A program made the translations under genes and the position numbers. Positions 18,608 through 28,550 of a DNA stretch of 64,000 nt are shown here, piece after piece. The stretch comes from Xanthomonas sp. 3793. GTDB taxonomy: Bacteria > Pseudomonadota > Gammaproteobacteria > Xanthomonadales > Xanthomonadaceae. A model generated the notes under the pieces. It was not told the origin of the DNA and did no database searches. It was given only the letters and a program-made list of their open reading frames with translations. How positions within the stretch are numbered: the stretch's first letter is position 1; the number at the start of each line of letters is the position of its first letter. Where the stretch lies: positions 682,001 through 746,000 of the forward strand of contig NZ_JANTYU010000001.1 of the NCBI RefSeq assembly GCF_024806835.1, written 5' to 3'.

Positions 18608-19696
18608 TCATGCCGCCACCGTGCGCGCACCCAGGGCCCAGGGGGCAAAACGCATCAACACCCAGCGCATGGGCACGCAGGCGACCAGCGCAAAGACCGT
18701 CACGAAAAGCGCCCAACCCAGGCCCGGCCGCCCTGCACCGAATCCACCGGCTACTGCCGCAACGCCGGACAGAACGAAGAACACCAGCATATGCGTGCAC
18801 AGGATCAGCAAGGTGTTGCGGCCGATCCACTGCACCCACGCCCAACTCTGCACCAGCCGCGCCGCGCAGATCACCATCAACGACCCCAGCACCGCACTGA
18901 GCAGAAACACCGCATGATCGCGCCCGAAGCCGAGCATGTTGACGTCGACACGCCCGTTGCGTTGTGCCAACCACGCAACCGCAACCGCCAATGCCAAGGT
19001 CACCAACGCACTGACCGGCAACGAGGTCGGCAGACGCGGCGACACGTAGATCAACAAGGCACCGAGCGCGTAGAAGCACAACGACACCGGTAGCACATCG
19101 AGACCGAAAAAAAGCCGCACTCCCTGCGCCGGGAACCAGTTCATCCAGAACCACGCCAGCACCAGTGATACAGCCGCAATCGCCAACGGGGGCAGTACGC
19201 GCCGCAGCACCACATAGCTCACCACGGTTACCAGCATCACCGGCAAAAACCACAGCGGCGGCTGCACATACAGGTCCGGACCGATCCCGGTGAACAACGA
19301 GACGATCGGCTCCCACCACGGATGACTTCCCCAGCGCGCGGCCTTCTCGCCGATATTGCGGGTCAACAGCCAGTACGCGTAGCCCAGCAGATAGAACGTG
19401 ACATACGGCAGCAGCAGGCTGCGCGCCTGTTTGGTGATGGTCTGCGTCATGCTGGTGGTACGCGACGCATAGCCGGCTGCCAACCAACCCGACACCAGGA
19501 AAAACAGCGGCACGTGGAAGCTGTATGCGAACAAGGTCATGCCATGCGGCACGCCCTTGGCATGGCAGAACACCACCAGCAAGATCGCGATCGCCTTGGC
19601 CGCATCGATCCGTGGATCGCGTGCGCGCCCACCGGCCGCGATCCGCACGCCTGCATCAGTCGCAACCGACGACGACACCGTCGCCGCCGAGTTCAT
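18608..19696 (-). CDS. gumF: GumF, acyltransferase (acetylation of inner mannose)
   Basis: Acyltransferase-3 family membrane protein of 362 residues. The signature RIDAAKAIAILLVVFCHAKG is near residue 28, followed by roughly ten hydrophobic helices and ending with WVQWIGRNTLLILCTHMLVF. GumF O-acetylates the internal mannose of the lipid-linked pentasaccharide. Its ATG overlaps the gumE stop in an ATGA arrangement. It shares residue-level and base-level similarity with gumG. Confidence 0.94.
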   Translation of the reverse strand: MNSAATVSSSVATDAGVRIAAGGRARDPRIDAAKAIAILLVVFCHAKGVPHGMTLFAYSFHVPLFFLVSGWLAAGYASRTTSMTQTITKQARSLLLPYVTFYLLGYAYWLLTRNIGEKAARWGSHPWWEPIVSLFTGIGPDLYVQPPLWFLPVMLVTVVSYVVLRRVLPPLAIAAVSLVLAWFWMNWFPAQGVRLFFGLDVLPVSLCFYALGALLIYVSPRLPTSLPVSALVTLALAVAVAWLAQRNGRVDVNMLGFGRDHAVFLLSAVLGSLMVICAARLVQSWAWVQWIGRNTLLILCTHMLVFFVLSGVAAVAGGFGAGRPGLGWALFVTVFALVACVPMRWVLMRFAPWALGARTVAA

Positions 19697-21000
19697 CGCC
19701 CCGCTCCCGCAGGCAATGGCAACTGCGCGCCATCAGCCGTTGGATCATCCTTGATCGAAGTAGTGGAGAGCGCCGACGCAGACCAGGTCGGATGCATATG
19801 CCACAGGCAGCCGCACACGAACCACCACAGCGCCGAGGTCTTGATCGAGAAGTAGCCGTTGGACACCAGCAAGCTCAGCGCAAACGCGAAGATGGCCAGG
19901 TTCTTGAACAGTTGGCCTTCCTTGCTCGGCATCAGCAACAGGAAGGAATACGACAACAGGAACGCCAGCACCCCGACGATCGACTGCGATGCGATGAAAT
20001 ACGAAATGCCGCTATCGAAGTAACGGTAGGCCTGCGCAAAATCCAGCCCCAGCCACGACTCGAACGACAGGTTGTTCATCGAGTAAACCGTGAAGAATAT
20101 CCGGCCCATGGTGGTGTCCTGGTATGCCGTGATCCCGGTGATCCACACCAGCAGCCAAGCACTCATGATCACCAGCAAGAACACCAGAAACGCCAATCGC
20201 TGATCCAGCCGTTTCAATAGCGGCGTCAGCAACACCATCAGCACGCAGGTGCCGGCCGCCAATCGTCCATCCGAGGCGACGATCATGAACCCGATCAAGC
20301 CCACCGACAGCACCAGCGCCGCGGGCCGCATCCAACGCCAGAACACCAGCAGGATGGCGGTGAAGAAACAGATGTAGTTGCCCATCGTCACCGGCTCGAT
20401 GAACATCGAGGAGGCGCGCGGGAGATTGGAACCGGGCAGGAAGTTGCGCTCGCCCGGACGCGTGGCGCTGACGAACAGGTTGCTGTCTTCGTTCCAGAAC
20501 CCTTCGGCGCTCATGCCACGCGCATTGACGAAAAAGCTCTTGGGATTGACCAGATCGCCATACGCACTTGGCATTGCCAGCTCGAAGGCGGCAACCAGCG
20601 AGACGATGATGGTCATGCGGATGAACAACTTGGGCACCGAGCCGGTATAGGCAGAGCCCAGCACCACGAACGCGAACACCACCAGGGCATCGCGGAAGAA
20701 TTTCGGATCGATCTGCCAGTTCACCAGGAACCGCACGAACATGAGCAGGACGATCAACCCGAGCCCGCTGACGATCAGGGCAATGCGCTTGCGGCTCAGC
20801 GAACCGAGGCCCAGCACGAAGCAGGCCGCGTAGACGATGAACTCCACTGCGTAGGTGATCACCGGACGCACGGTGAACACGTTCGCATTGATCAGTGCCA
20901 GCACCAGGTTGTAGCCCACGCCGACCAGCAGCGTCAGTTCGATCAGCAGGTTGTGCCAGCGAACGCGGGTTTCCTCGCTCATTCGAATCAGCATGCACAT
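19693..21000 (-). CDS. gumE: GumE, Wzy-like xanthan polymerase
   Basis: Polytopic protein of 435 residues with about 10-12 membrane helices and a large central periplasmic loop (around SFFVNARGMSAEGFWNED), the layout of Wzy-type O-unit/capsule polymerases. GumE is required to polymerise pentasaccharide units on the outer face of the inner membrane. Wzy proteins have little sequence conservation, so the call rests on topology and gene order between gumD and gumF. Starts at 21000 (MCMLIRM) or 20982 (MSEETRV) are both possible. Confidence 0.93.
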   Translation of the reverse strand: MCMLIRMSEETRVRWHNLLIELTLLVGVGYNLVLALINANVFTVRPVITYAVEFIVYAACFVLGLGSLSRKRIALIVSGLGLIVLLMFVRFLVNWQIDPKFFRDALVVFAFVVLGSAYTGSVPKLFIRMTIIVSLVAAFELAMPSAYGDLVNPKSFFVNARGMSAEGFWNEDSNLFVSATRPGERNFLPGSNLPRASSMFIEPVTMGNYICFFTAILLVFWRWMRPAALVLSVGLIGFMIVASDGRLAAGTCVLMVLLTPLLKRLDQRLAFLVFLLVIMSAWLLVWITGITAYQDTTMGRIFFTVYSMNNLSFESWLGLDFAQAYRYFDSGISYFIASQSIVGVLAFLLSYSFLLLMPSKEGQLFKNLAIFAFALSLLVSNGYFSIKTSALWWFVCGCLWHMHPTWSASALSTTSIKDDPTADGAQLPLPAGAGR

Positions 21001-21076
21001 GCCTGCCTGAAAAGGGCGGCTGCGATGCAGCCGCCCGCGACGCCTGACGCGCCAGGTCGCACGCTCCCCGCCATCA

Positions 21077-22531
21077 TCAGTACGCGGTCTTCTGTCCGAG
21101 CACGCGCACCGCCGTCAGCACGATGATGCGGATATCCAGCCACAACGACCAGCGACGGATGTAATCCAGGTCGTACTGGATACGCTTCTTCATCGTCCGC
21201 AGCTCCGGGGTCTCGCCACGGAAGCCATTGACCTGCGCCCAACCGGTGATGCCCGGCTTGACGTAGTGGCGCTGCATGTAATGGTTGATCAGCTTTTCAT
21301 AGTGCGTGTTGTGCTGCGCCGCGTGCGGGCGCGGGCCCACGATCGACATGCTGCCGCCCAGCACGTTGAAGATCTGCGGCAACTCGTCCAGGCTGCTGCG
21401 ACGCAGGAACGCACCGAAACGGGTGATGCGGGTGTCGTTCTTGGTCGCCTGCTGGATCGTGGTGCCATGATCGTCATGCACGCGCATCGAGCGGAACTTG
21501 AACATGTAGAACTCGCGACCGCCCAAGCCGTGACGGCGCTGGCGGAAGAACACCGGGCCCGGCGAGCTCATCTTGACGCCGACGGCAATCGCAGCCATCA
21601 GCGGCCACAGGCCCATCAGCGCGATCACGGCCAGGATCTTGTCCTGCAGCGCCTTGGCAACCACGAAGTAGTTGTCGCGGTCGACCCCGCCCTGGCGCAG
21701 GTTGATCACCGGCGTATTGCCGATCTGCTCACCGGACTGGTTCAACAAGCCGAAGTCGAACAGATCGGGCACCAGCTTCACGTTGATCGGGTAACGATCC
21801 AGACGTTGCAGCAGCTGCTTGATGTGATCGCGCTCGCCCAGCGGCAGCGAAATCCACACCTGCTCGACCTGGTTCTCCTTCAGGTAGTCGATCAGCGCTT
21901 CCGGCTCGCCCAGGCACGGCAGCGACTGGCGCTGTTCGGTCACGGCGATGTCGTAGGGCGTGCGGAAGTAGCCGACCAGATTCATGCCGACCCACGGATT
22001 GCGGCTCAGGTAGTGATTGATCTTCATCACCGGATGCCGCAGGCCGACCACCACCACGCGCTGGACGTCCACGCCCTGCGCACGCAGGTGGTTCAGGAAG
22101 CCGCGCAGCAAGGTACGCGCCGCCACCAGCGAAGCCAGCCCGCCGACGAACCACAGGCCGATCCAGCCGCGCGAGACCTGCTCGCCCACCTGCACGATCA
22201 GCGCATGCACCGCAAACAGCGCAAACACGCCGCCGAAGGCACCACCCAGCACCATCAACTCGCTCAACAGTCCGCGACCGCGCCAGCTGCGATACAGCGG
22301 GAACAGCGCGAAGCAGATCACCGAATACAACAGCGTCGTGGCGATCGCGACCCGATACGGCGCAGCAGGCACCCAGGAGCCGAACACGATGCGGTAGGCG
22401 ATCAGGCCCGATACGACCACCATGGTCAGGTCGAACACACGCAGGACCAGGTCGGCGGCCGCCGAGTACTTGGACAACAATCGCGGCGAGGATGTCGTGT
22501 AGGTCGCGCTACTCAAGTCTGCCAAAAGCAT
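21077..22531 (-). CDS. gumD: GumD, undecaprenyl-phosphate glucose phosphotransferase
   Basis: GumD starts xanthan synthesis by transferring glucose-1-phosphate from UDP-glucose to undecaprenyl phosphate. The 484-residue protein has four N-terminal helices, a central CoA-binding-like domain, another helix ([19 protein letters not shown]) and the C-terminal bacterial sugar transferase domain. That domain has [22 protein letters not shown], the [14 protein letters not shown] block and the end motif [17 protein letters not shown]. The start at 22531 gives the published length. Confidence 0.97.
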   Translation of the reverse strand: MLLADLSSATYTTSSPRLLSKYSAAADLVLRVFDLTMVVVSGLIAYRIVFGSWVPAAPYRVAIATTLLYSVICFALFPLYRSWRGRGLLSELMVLGGAFGGVFALFAVHALIVQVGEQVSRGWIGLWFVGGLASLVAARTLLRGFLNHLRAQGVDVQRVVVVGLRHPVMKINHYLSRNPWVGMNLVGYFRTPYDIAVTEQRQSLPCLGEPEALIDYLKENQVEQVWISLPLGERDHIKQLLQRLDRYPINVKLVPDLFDFGLLNQSGEQIGNTPVINLRQGGVDRDNYFVVAKALQDKILAVIALMGLWPLMAAIAVGVKMSSPGPVFFRQRRHGLGGREFYMFKFRSMRVHDDHGTTIQQATKNDTRITRFGAFLRRSSLDELPQIFNVLGGSMSIVGPRPHAAQHNTHYEKLINHYMQRHYVKPGITGWAQVNGFRGETPELRTMKKRIQYDLDYIRRWSLWLDIRIIVLTAVRVLGQKTAY

Positions 22532-22775
22532 GGGGATGTCCTCCAAACTCGATACGGCGCATGCGGGGGAACATACGAATCGCACGCGAGCTTTCAATCA
22601 TCTCCGTCGAACGATCACCGCGGTAATACCTACCGACCCCAGATCGCACGACAGCCCTTTGTTTCAACAGAGACAAACTTTCAAAACGAGGGAGCCCGAA
22701 ACATACGGGATCCCACTTTTTCTACGCTGAATCGGTTGTCACTTTAATTAACCACTGTTTTGCAACATCACGATG

Positions 22776-24200
22776 TCAGTTCAATCGTGTTTCCGGCCCA
22801 GTGCCCCGCAGGAAGTAACGCACAAGCGCCACAGCCAACCCAAGGAATACGCCAAAGATGAAGCCCAAAGCGAGGTTCAATTTGAGTTTCGGCGAAGTCT
22901 TCGACGTAGGCACATCTGCAGTGTCGACGATGGTCACGTTGTTGGCGCCGACATTGCTTGCCACACCGATTTCCTTGTAGCGCTGCAGGAGCGCATCGTA
23001 GAGCTGACGGTTGGTGTCGACGTCGCGCTTGAGCATGTTGTAGCGGATGCTGCGGCTCTGCAGGTCCAGTTCGTTGGTACGCAGACCGGCGATGCGTTCG
23101 TTGAGCAACTGCTCCTGATGTACCGACGCGTCATAGGTCGCCTTGAGCGACTGGCGGACGTTGACCACCTCACCATTGATCTGGCGGCGCGACTCTTCGA
23201 TCTGCGCCTTCAGGCGCTGCATTTCCGGGTAATCCGGCTTGAAGGTCGACAGCTTCTGCTGATATTCGCTGGTCAAACGCACCTGCTCGCCGCGCAAGGT
23301 CTGGATCAGCGGGCTGCTCAGCACCTGCGGCAACGACATGGCATCGCCGCTAGCGGCCTGACGCCAGGCGGCCTCGGCCTTGATGCGTGCATCCTGTGCC
23401 GACGCCAGCATCGCGTTGAGGTCGGTCAGGTTCTGCGCCGGCAACGACGGCTTGTCGTCGCCCACCGATACGATCTGCTCATCGGTCGAGTACGCAACCA
23501 GCGTCTTTTCCGAATCTTCCACCTTGTCGCGCAACTGCTCCAGGCGCTCGGCGAGGAACTTGGTCGCGAACGAAGACGCCTTCATGCGGCGCTCCTGCGT
23601 GCTCACGATGAACACCTTCGGATAGGTGTTGGCGATCTTGGCCGCAAGTACCGGGTCCGGCGAATCGTAGTTGACGTAGACCAGGCGCGAATTGAGGATC
23701 GGCTCGACGACCAGGCCTGCCAGCAAGGTGTCGGTCAGGCTGCGCTCGATGATCGCCTGACGCGAATCCACCGACTTGCCTGCTTCCGGATTCTTGGCCG
23801 CCGCCTTTTCCAGCGCTTCTTCGACCTGCTGCTTGAACGCCGGCTCCTGATCGAGCTTGGCTTCACGAATCACCGCACGTGCCAGCGAACGGCTCTGCAG
23901 CAACTGGTACTGAGTCTGGTAGAAGTCGCGATCCTGCGGCGACTCGACCGGCATCAGGTTGTCGACGTTCACCACATTGAGCGAATCGCGCTCGATCTGC
24001 AGCGTGCTGGTGGCGCGATACTTTTCCGGCATCAGAAAGGTGATCACCAGCGCCAGTAGCACGGCGGCGATGGTGATCATGATGATCAGCCAGCGTTGCG
24101 ACACCAGGGCACGCCAGTAGTCGAGCAAGCTGACGTCGGCCAGTTCGAGATGCCCGTGACGCTGCGACGGCGAGGAACGATTGTCGGAATTCATACTCAT
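22776..24200 (-). CDS. gumC: GumC, polysaccharide co-polymerase (Wzz/PCP type)
   Basis: Inner-membrane PCP protein of about 474 residues. It has a Wzz domain, a first helix near residue 40 (LIIMITIAAVLLALVITFL), a long periplasmic coiled coil from about residue 180 to 400, and a second helix near the C-terminus after the PKLKLNLALGFIFGVFLG motif. No tyrosine kinase domain is attached. It controls chain length and links polymerase to export with GumB. The ATG at 24200 overlaps the gumB stop as ATGA; an ATG at 24194 is an alternative. Confidence 0.94.
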   Translation of the reverse strand: MSMNSDNRSSPSQRHGHLELADVSLLDYWRALVSQRWLIIMITIAAVLLALVITFLMPEKYRATSTLQIERDSLNVVNVDNLMPVESPQDRDFYQTQYQLLQSRSLARAVIREAKLDQEPAFKQQVEEALEKAAAKNPEAGKSVDSRQAIIERSLTDTLLAGLVVEPILNSRLVYVNYDSPDPVLAAKIANTYPKVFIVSTQERRMKASSFATKFLAERLEQLRDKVEDSEKTLVAYSTDEQIVSVGDDKPSLPAQNLTDLNAMLASAQDARIKAEAAWRQAASGDAMSLPQVLSSPLIQTLRGEQVRLTSEYQQKLSTFKPDYPEMQRLKAQIEESRRQINGEVVNVRQSLKATYDASVHQEQLLNERIAGLRTNELDLQSRSIRYNMLKRDVDTNRQLYDALLQRYKEIGVASNVGANNVTIVDTADVPTSKTSPKLKLNLALGFIFGVFLGLAVALVRYFLRGTGPETRLN

Positions 24201-24895
24201 CGGTAAGCGCGCCACACCATCACTAAGGGGGTCAGTTCCAGCATGGTGCGCAACCAGACGCGCGCATCCGAGCGATACACCACGACGATATCGCCGCCAT
24301 AGATCTCAGGGTCCGGATTGGTGCCCTTCTCGATCTCGGTCAGGTCGAAGCGGGCGATCATCTTCTGCCCGTTGACCATGCGGAACACGATGACGTTGCC
24401 GCGGCTTGCCACGGTGCTGACGCCCTTGGCCTGTGCCACGGCCTGTTGCAGCGTCAGATTGGCACCGATCACCGGATAGATGCCGGGCTCGGTGACGGCG
24501 CCGGTCACGGTCACCCGACGGCCATTGGATTCCTGCACGAACACCGACACCTGCGGATTCTGCAGGTAGCCGCTGCGGTAGCGATCGGCAACCATCTTTT
24601 CCAGCTCGCCGACACCCATGCCGGCGGCGTTGACGTCGCCGATCAACGGCAGCGAGATGTGGCCATTCTGATCGATGCGGACCTGCCGTTCCAGATCGTC
24701 GACCTGAAACACCTTCACCAGCAACAGGTCGCCTGGGGAGAGTCGATACTCGGGCTGCACCGCGGACATTGCCAGCGGATCGGGAAGCGGCAATGACCTC
24801 GCCATGTCCTTCCCGGTGCTGCAGGCACCCAGTGTCATCGAGCAGATCAACGCCAGGCTGAGGCCTTGGCAAAATCGTCCGATCAGTTTCTTCAT
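24197..24895 (-). CDS. gumB: GumB, outer-membrane polysaccharide export lipoprotein (OPX)
   Basis: First gene of the xanthan operon, encoding a 232-residue OPX protein. A lipoprotein signal peptide ends at the lipobox LGAC. The polysaccharide export domain (PF02563) begins YRLSPGDLLLVKVFQVDDLERQVRIDQ in the mature part, followed by a SLBB domain (VTVTGAVTEPGIYPV). It forms the outer-membrane channel for xanthan together with GumC. The start (MKKLIGRF) precedes the signal peptide directly. Confidence 0.96.
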   Translation of the reverse strand: MKKLIGRFCQGLSLALICSMTLGACSTGKDMARSLPLPDPLAMSAVQPEYRLSPGDLLLVKVFQVDDLERQVRIDQNGHISLPLIGDVNAAGMGVGELEKMVADRYRSGYLQNPQVSVFVQESNGRRVTVTGAVTEPGIYPVIGANLTLQQAVAQAKGVSTVASRGNVIVFRMVNGQKMIARFDLTEIEKGTNPDPEIYGGDIVVVYRSDARVWLRTMLELTPLVMVWRAYR

Positions 24896-25328
24896 GCGTG
24901 TGGCTGGCTGCCTCGGTTGGGTGGGACAGGAGCTCGCGCAGCATTCAACCGGCCAAACACGCCAGCACGAACGTACGACAGAGGGTTCATCCCGGAACAC
25001 CGGGATCACGACGGGTATGACGTGTTGCACTGCACTATGGCACAGAACGATCGCATCGCAAGACGCGGCACGCCATTTTTTTGACGGCGTTGGCCTATTG
25101 ATTCAAGTTCGTCGTTACCGCGTTAACAAACCGTGATCCACGTTCTAATCCGTTGCTAATGATTTGGAGCGTTTCCGGATACTTAGCATCGTTGTGTGAC
25201 CTTCGTCCATAGCGAACTGAACCGAAAAAACTGACCGCTAGCCTTCGGTTCATGCTGCACTGCGATATGCCGATCTGCATATCGAGCGGACGCTGCCAGG
25301 ACACAAAAATGCAATGGTGCGGCGCAAC
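24896..25328 (-). other. Region upstream of gumB (promoter region)
   Basis: No gene is supported between gumB and the tRNA-Pro terminator. The stretch is lower in GC than the flanks. It must hold the main gum promoter, which earlier work places upstream of gumB. A possible minus-strand sigma70-like element is TTGCGA (25055-25060) with CATAGT-like sequence about 17 bases on, but I cannot fix the start site from sequence alone. Confidence 0.45.
24989..25006 (-). promoter_or_regulatory. Hairpin in the gumB leader
   Basis: ATCCCGG and CCGGGAT form a perfect seven-base stem with a four-base loop about 95 bases upstream of the gumB start. It lacks a U tract, so it is not a terminator. It falls in the presumed 5' untranslated region of the operon and could be an RNA-level control or stability element. 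Confidence 0.4.
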
Positions 25329-25358
25329 AAAAAAGCCCATGTCGAACCGACATGGGCT
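25329..25358 (-). terminator. Rho-independent terminator of tRNA-Pro
   Basis: AGCCCATGTCG and CGACATGGGCT (25334-25344 and 25348-25358) form an 11-base stem with a three-base loop. On the minus strand it is followed by TTTTTT, eight bases beyond the tRNA 3' end. This is a classical intrinsic terminator. Confidence 0.9.
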
Positions 25359-25365
25359 TGATGTT

Positions 25366-25442
25366 TGGTCGGGGTAGCCGGATTCGAACCGACGACCACT
25401 AGTCCCCCAGACTAGTGCGCTACCAGGCTGCGCTATACCCCG
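25366..25442 (-). tRNA. tRNA-Pro (GGG)
   Basis: A 77-base minus-strand cloverleaf with CCA encoded. The acceptor stem CGGGGTA pairs with TACCCCG, the D arm contains AGCGCAGCCTGGTAGCGC, the anticodon stem-loop is CTAGT-CTGGGGG-ACTAG with anticodon GGG, and the T loop is GGTTCGAATCC. It lies upstream of the gum operon in the same orientation, a position that has been discussed as a possible insertion site for gene clusters. Confidence 0.97.
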
Positions 25443-25503
25443 AAGATGCTGCATCCCGTCGCGAGGACGGCCTGCGATTATAGCGGCTTTGTGAAGCGTT
25501 TTC

Positions 25504-25860
25504 CTAGCGGCGCAGCAGTTGCAGCACTTCTTCCAGTTCCATGCGCACCTGCTTGATGATCTGATTGCTCAGCGCCGACTCGCTTTTGGCGCCATCGCCC
25601 TCCAACCGCAGACGCGCCCCGCCAATGGTATAGCCCTGCTCGTAGAGCAGGCCGCGGATCTGCCGAACCATCAGCACATCGTGGCGCTGGTAGTAACGGC
25701 GGTTGCCGCGCCGCTTGACCGGCTCCAGGCTCGGAAACTCCGTTTCCCAGTACCGCAGCACATGCGGCTTGACGTCGCACAGTTCGCTGACCTCACCGAT
25801 GGTGAAATAGCGCTTGGCCGGAATCGGCGGTAGTTCGCGATTACTGCCCGGATCCAGCAT
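25504..25860 (-). CDS. MerR family transcriptional regulator
   Basis: A 118-residue protein with an N-terminal MerR winged helix-turn-helix: [28 protein letters not shown] at about 18-45, then [16 protein letters not shown] short helical C-terminal tail follows, without the cysteine cluster of metal or redox sensors. MerR proteins of this type typically follow ihfA in gammaproteobacteria; their effector is unknown. The start overlaps the end of ihfA by 20 bases, so the two are co-transcribed. Confidence 0.92.
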   Translation of the reverse strand: MLDPGSNRELPPIPAKRYFTIGEVSELCDVKPHVLRYWETEFPSLEPVKRRGNRRYYQRHDVLMVRQIRGLLYEQGYTIGGARLRLEGDGAKSESALSNQIIKQVRMELEEVLQLLRR

Positions 25861-26140
25861 AAGCCTCCACCCGCTCCTTGAGCTTCTGGCCAGGACGGAA
25901 GGTCACCACCGTCCGGGCCGAGATCGGAATTTCCTCGCCGGTCTTGGGATTGCGACCGGGCCGTTGGTTCTTGCGCCGCAAATCGAAGTTGCCAAACCCC
26001 GACAGCTTGACCTGACGCCCCTGCTCCAGCGCATCGCGCAGCACATCGAAAAACGCGTCGACAAATTCCTTCGCCTCACGCTTGTTCAGGCCGACCTCGT
26101 CGAACAGACGCTCGGCCATCTCCGCTTTCGTCAATGCCAT
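25841..26140 (-). CDS. ihfA: Integration host factor subunit alpha
   Basis: IHF-alpha pairs with IHF-beta to bend DNA at specific sites for recombination, replication and transcription. The 99-residue sequence is full length: [20 protein letters not shown] opens it, [22 protein letters not shown] is the DNA-binding arm and [22 protein letters not shown] the C-terminal part. Its position directly after pheT is the conserved gammaproteobacterial arrangement. Confidence 0.98.
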   Translation of the reverse strand: MALTKAEMAERLFDEVGLNKREAKEFVDAFFDVLRDALEQGRQVKLSGFGNFDLRRKNQRPGRNPKTGEEIPISARTVVTFRPGQKLKERVEAYAGSGQ

Positions 26141-26161
26141 GCCAATCCCCTGGTTACCGCC

Positions 26162-28540
26162 TCAACTCCGGATCCGGGCGCGGTGCTCGCGCTCGATCAC
26201 GGCCACCACATCGGTAACGACCGCATCCACGTCCCGGTCGGTGAGAGTGCGCGAGTTATCCTGCAAAATCAAGCCCATAGCAAGACTCTTGAAACCTGGC
26301 TCGACCCCCTGCCCGACATAGCGGTCGAACAGCTGCACCTCGCGCAGCAACGGGCCAACCGTGGTCTGCACGCTGGCCGACAGCGCCGCCCAACTGACCG
26401 CCTCCGGCACCAGGAAGGCCAGATCGCGACGCACCGACGGGTACCGCGACAGCTCGCCGGCACGCGGCAGCGCCCGCCGCACCAGCGGCTCCAGCTGCAG
26501 TTCGAACGCGATCACCTCGACGTCGATCTCCAGCGCCTTGGTCAGCCGCGGATGCACCTGGCCGATCCAGCCGATGCACACGCCATCGCGATAGATATCG
26601 GCCGACCGGCCTGGATGCCCGAATGGCTGACTGGAAGACTGGAACTCCAGCACCGCGCCGCTGGCTGCTGCCAGTGCCATCAGGTCGCCTTTCACATCGT
26701 GAAAGTCCACCTTGCGCGCCGGCTCGCCCCATTGCAACGCCAGCGCATCGCCACAGACCGCGGCAGCGACATGCTGGGATTCCCGAGGGGCAGCGCCTGC
26801 CTGCGCGGCGGCGGCAAACACCTTGCCCAGCTCGAACAGCCGCACTCGGCCTGCCTGACGGGCAGCGTTGCGGCCCAATGTGGCGACCAGGCCAGGCAAC
26901 AGGCGCGGGCGCATGATGGCCAGCTCGGCGCTGAGCGGATTGGCCAACGGCACCAGGCCGTCGGTCAACTGCCAGCGCTCCAGCAAGGCGGCATCGACAA
27001 AGGCGTAATTGATGGTTTCCTGCAGCTCGCGCGCCACCAGCTGGCGACGCACGCTGAGCTCATCGAGCTGGGTTTCGCTCGGCATCGCAATCCGGCTTGC
27101 CCCGCCCGGCAGCGTGGTCGGCACGCGGTCGTAGCCGTGGATACGCGCCAACTCTTCGATCAGGTCTTCTTCGATGGCGATATCGAAGCGACGGCTCGGC
27201 GCCATCACCTGCCAGCCTTCGGCAACTGCCTCGATCCGCATGCCGAGCGCGCCCAGGATGCGCGCGACCTCGGCGTCATCGATCCGGATGCCCAGCACGC
27301 GCGCGATCCGCGCACGCCGCAGCAGGATGTTTGCAGGCTGCGGCAGATGTTGCGGCAGTTGCGCATGCACGACCGGGCCCGGCGTGCCACCGGCCAGTTC
27401 CAGCACCAGCCGCGTCGCGACTTCAATCGCCTGCGGCGCCAGCGCCGGGTCCACGCCACGCTCGAAGCGATGACCGGCATCGGTATGCAGCCCGAGCTTG
27501 CGGCCACGGCCCATGATCGCGGCCGGATCGAAGTACGCCGACTCCAGGAACACGTTGCGCGTGGTCTCGGTGACGCGCGTGTCCAGCCCACCCATCAGAC
27601 CGGCCAACGCCACCGGGCGGTCGGCATCGGTGATGGTCAGGAAGCTATCGTCCAGCGTGACCTGCCGCCCATCCAGCAGCGCCAGCTGCTCGCCACCGCG
27701 CGAACGGCGCACCCCGATCGGGCCCTGCAAGGTATCCAGATCGAAGGCATGCATCGGCTGGCCCAGCTCCAGCATCACGTACTGGGTGATATCCACCAGC
27801 AACGACACCGGGCGCACGCCGCTGCGGCGCAGCCGCTCGGCCAGCCATACCGGCGTTTTCGCGGCCGGGTCGATGCCCTCGATCACCCGCCCGCAGTAGC
27901 GCGGCGCTTCCTTGCCGGCATTCAACTCCACCGCGAGCGTGCGTGTGGACGCCGACGCAACGGCCCCGGCATCGAATGCCACCACTTCGCTGGCGCACGC
28001 TGCGGCCACGTCGAAGGCGATGCCACGCACGCTGAAACAATCGGCGCGATTGGGGGTGAGCTTGATTTCGATGCTGGCATCCGGCAAGCCCAGGTAGTCC
28101 GCCAGGGCCTGCCCCACCGGCGCATCGTCCGGCAACTCGAACAGCCCGGACGCATCGCCATCCAGGCCCAGCTCCTTGGCCGAGCACAACATGCCGTTGG
28201 ACGGCACGCCGCGCAAGGTTGCGGCCTTGATCGTCAGCTCGCCGATCTGCGCGCCAACCAGCGCCAGCGGCGCCACCAGACCGGCACGCGCATTGGGCGC
28301 GCCACACACGATCTGCAGCAACTCGCCCTGCCCGGCATCGACACTGCAGACCTGCAGGCGATCGGCTTCCGGGTGTCGCACGGCGTCGACGATGCGCGCC
28401 ACCACCACCTGACCAAGTGCCTCGCCCAACGGCGTGACGTCTTCGACTTCCAGGCCGATCGCCGTCAGCGTGGCGGCAAGTTCCTCGCGCGAGGCCTGGA
28501 TCGGAACGTGGCTACGCAGCCAATTTTCAGAGAATTTCAT
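26162..28540 (-). CDS. pheT: Phenylalanyl-tRNA synthetase beta subunit
   Basis: PheT (792 residues from the ATG at 28540) forms the alpha2-beta2 PheRS. It has an N-terminal tRNA-binding/EMAP-like domain (GQVVVARIVDAVRHPEADRL, CGAPNARAGLVAPLALVGA), B3/B4 editing, B5 (RRARIARVLGIRIDD) and, at the C-terminus, the ferredoxin-like anticodon-binding domain (RYPSVRRDLAFLVPE, FDRYVGQG). The start MKFSENWLRSHV is the family start. A repeat element separates it from pheS. Confidence 0.98.
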   Translation of the reverse strand: MKFSENWLRSHVPIQASREELAATLTAIGLEVEDVTPLGEALGQVVVARIVDAVRHPEADRLQVCSVDAGQGELLQIVCGAPNARAGLVAPLALVGAQIGELTIKAATLRGVPSNGMLCSAKELGLDGDASGLFELPDDAPVGQALADYLGLPDASIEIKLTPNRADCFSVRGIAFDVAAACASEVVAFDAGAVASASTRTLAVELNAGKEAPRYCGRVIEGIDPAAKTPVWLAERLRRSGVRPVSLLVDITQYVMLELGQPMHAFDLDTLQGPIGVRRSRGGEQLALLDGRQVTLDDSFLTITDADRPVALAGLMGGLDTRVTETTRNVFLESAYFDPAAIMGRGRKLGLHTDAGHRFERGVDPALAPQAIEVATRLVLELAGGTPGPVVHAQLPQHLPQPANILLRRARIARVLGIRIDDAEVARILGALGMRIEAVAEGWQVMAPSRRFDIAIEEDLIEELARIHGYDRVPTTLPGGASRIAMPSETQLDELSVRRQLVARELQETINYAFVDAALLERWQLTDGLVPLANPLSAELAIMRPRLLPGLVATLGRNAARQAGRVRLFELGKVFAAAAQAGAAPRESQHVAAAVCGDALALQWGEPARKVDFHDVKGDLMALAAASGAVLEFQSSSQPFGHPGRSADIYRDGVCIGWIGQVHPRLTKALEIDVEVIAFELQLEPLVRRALPRAGELSRYPSVRRDLAFLVPEAVSWAALSASVQTTVGPLLREVQLFDRYVGQGVEPGFKSLAMGLILQDNSRTLTDRDVDAVVTDVVAVIEREHRARIRS

Positions 28541-28550
28541 GAGGGGCCGG

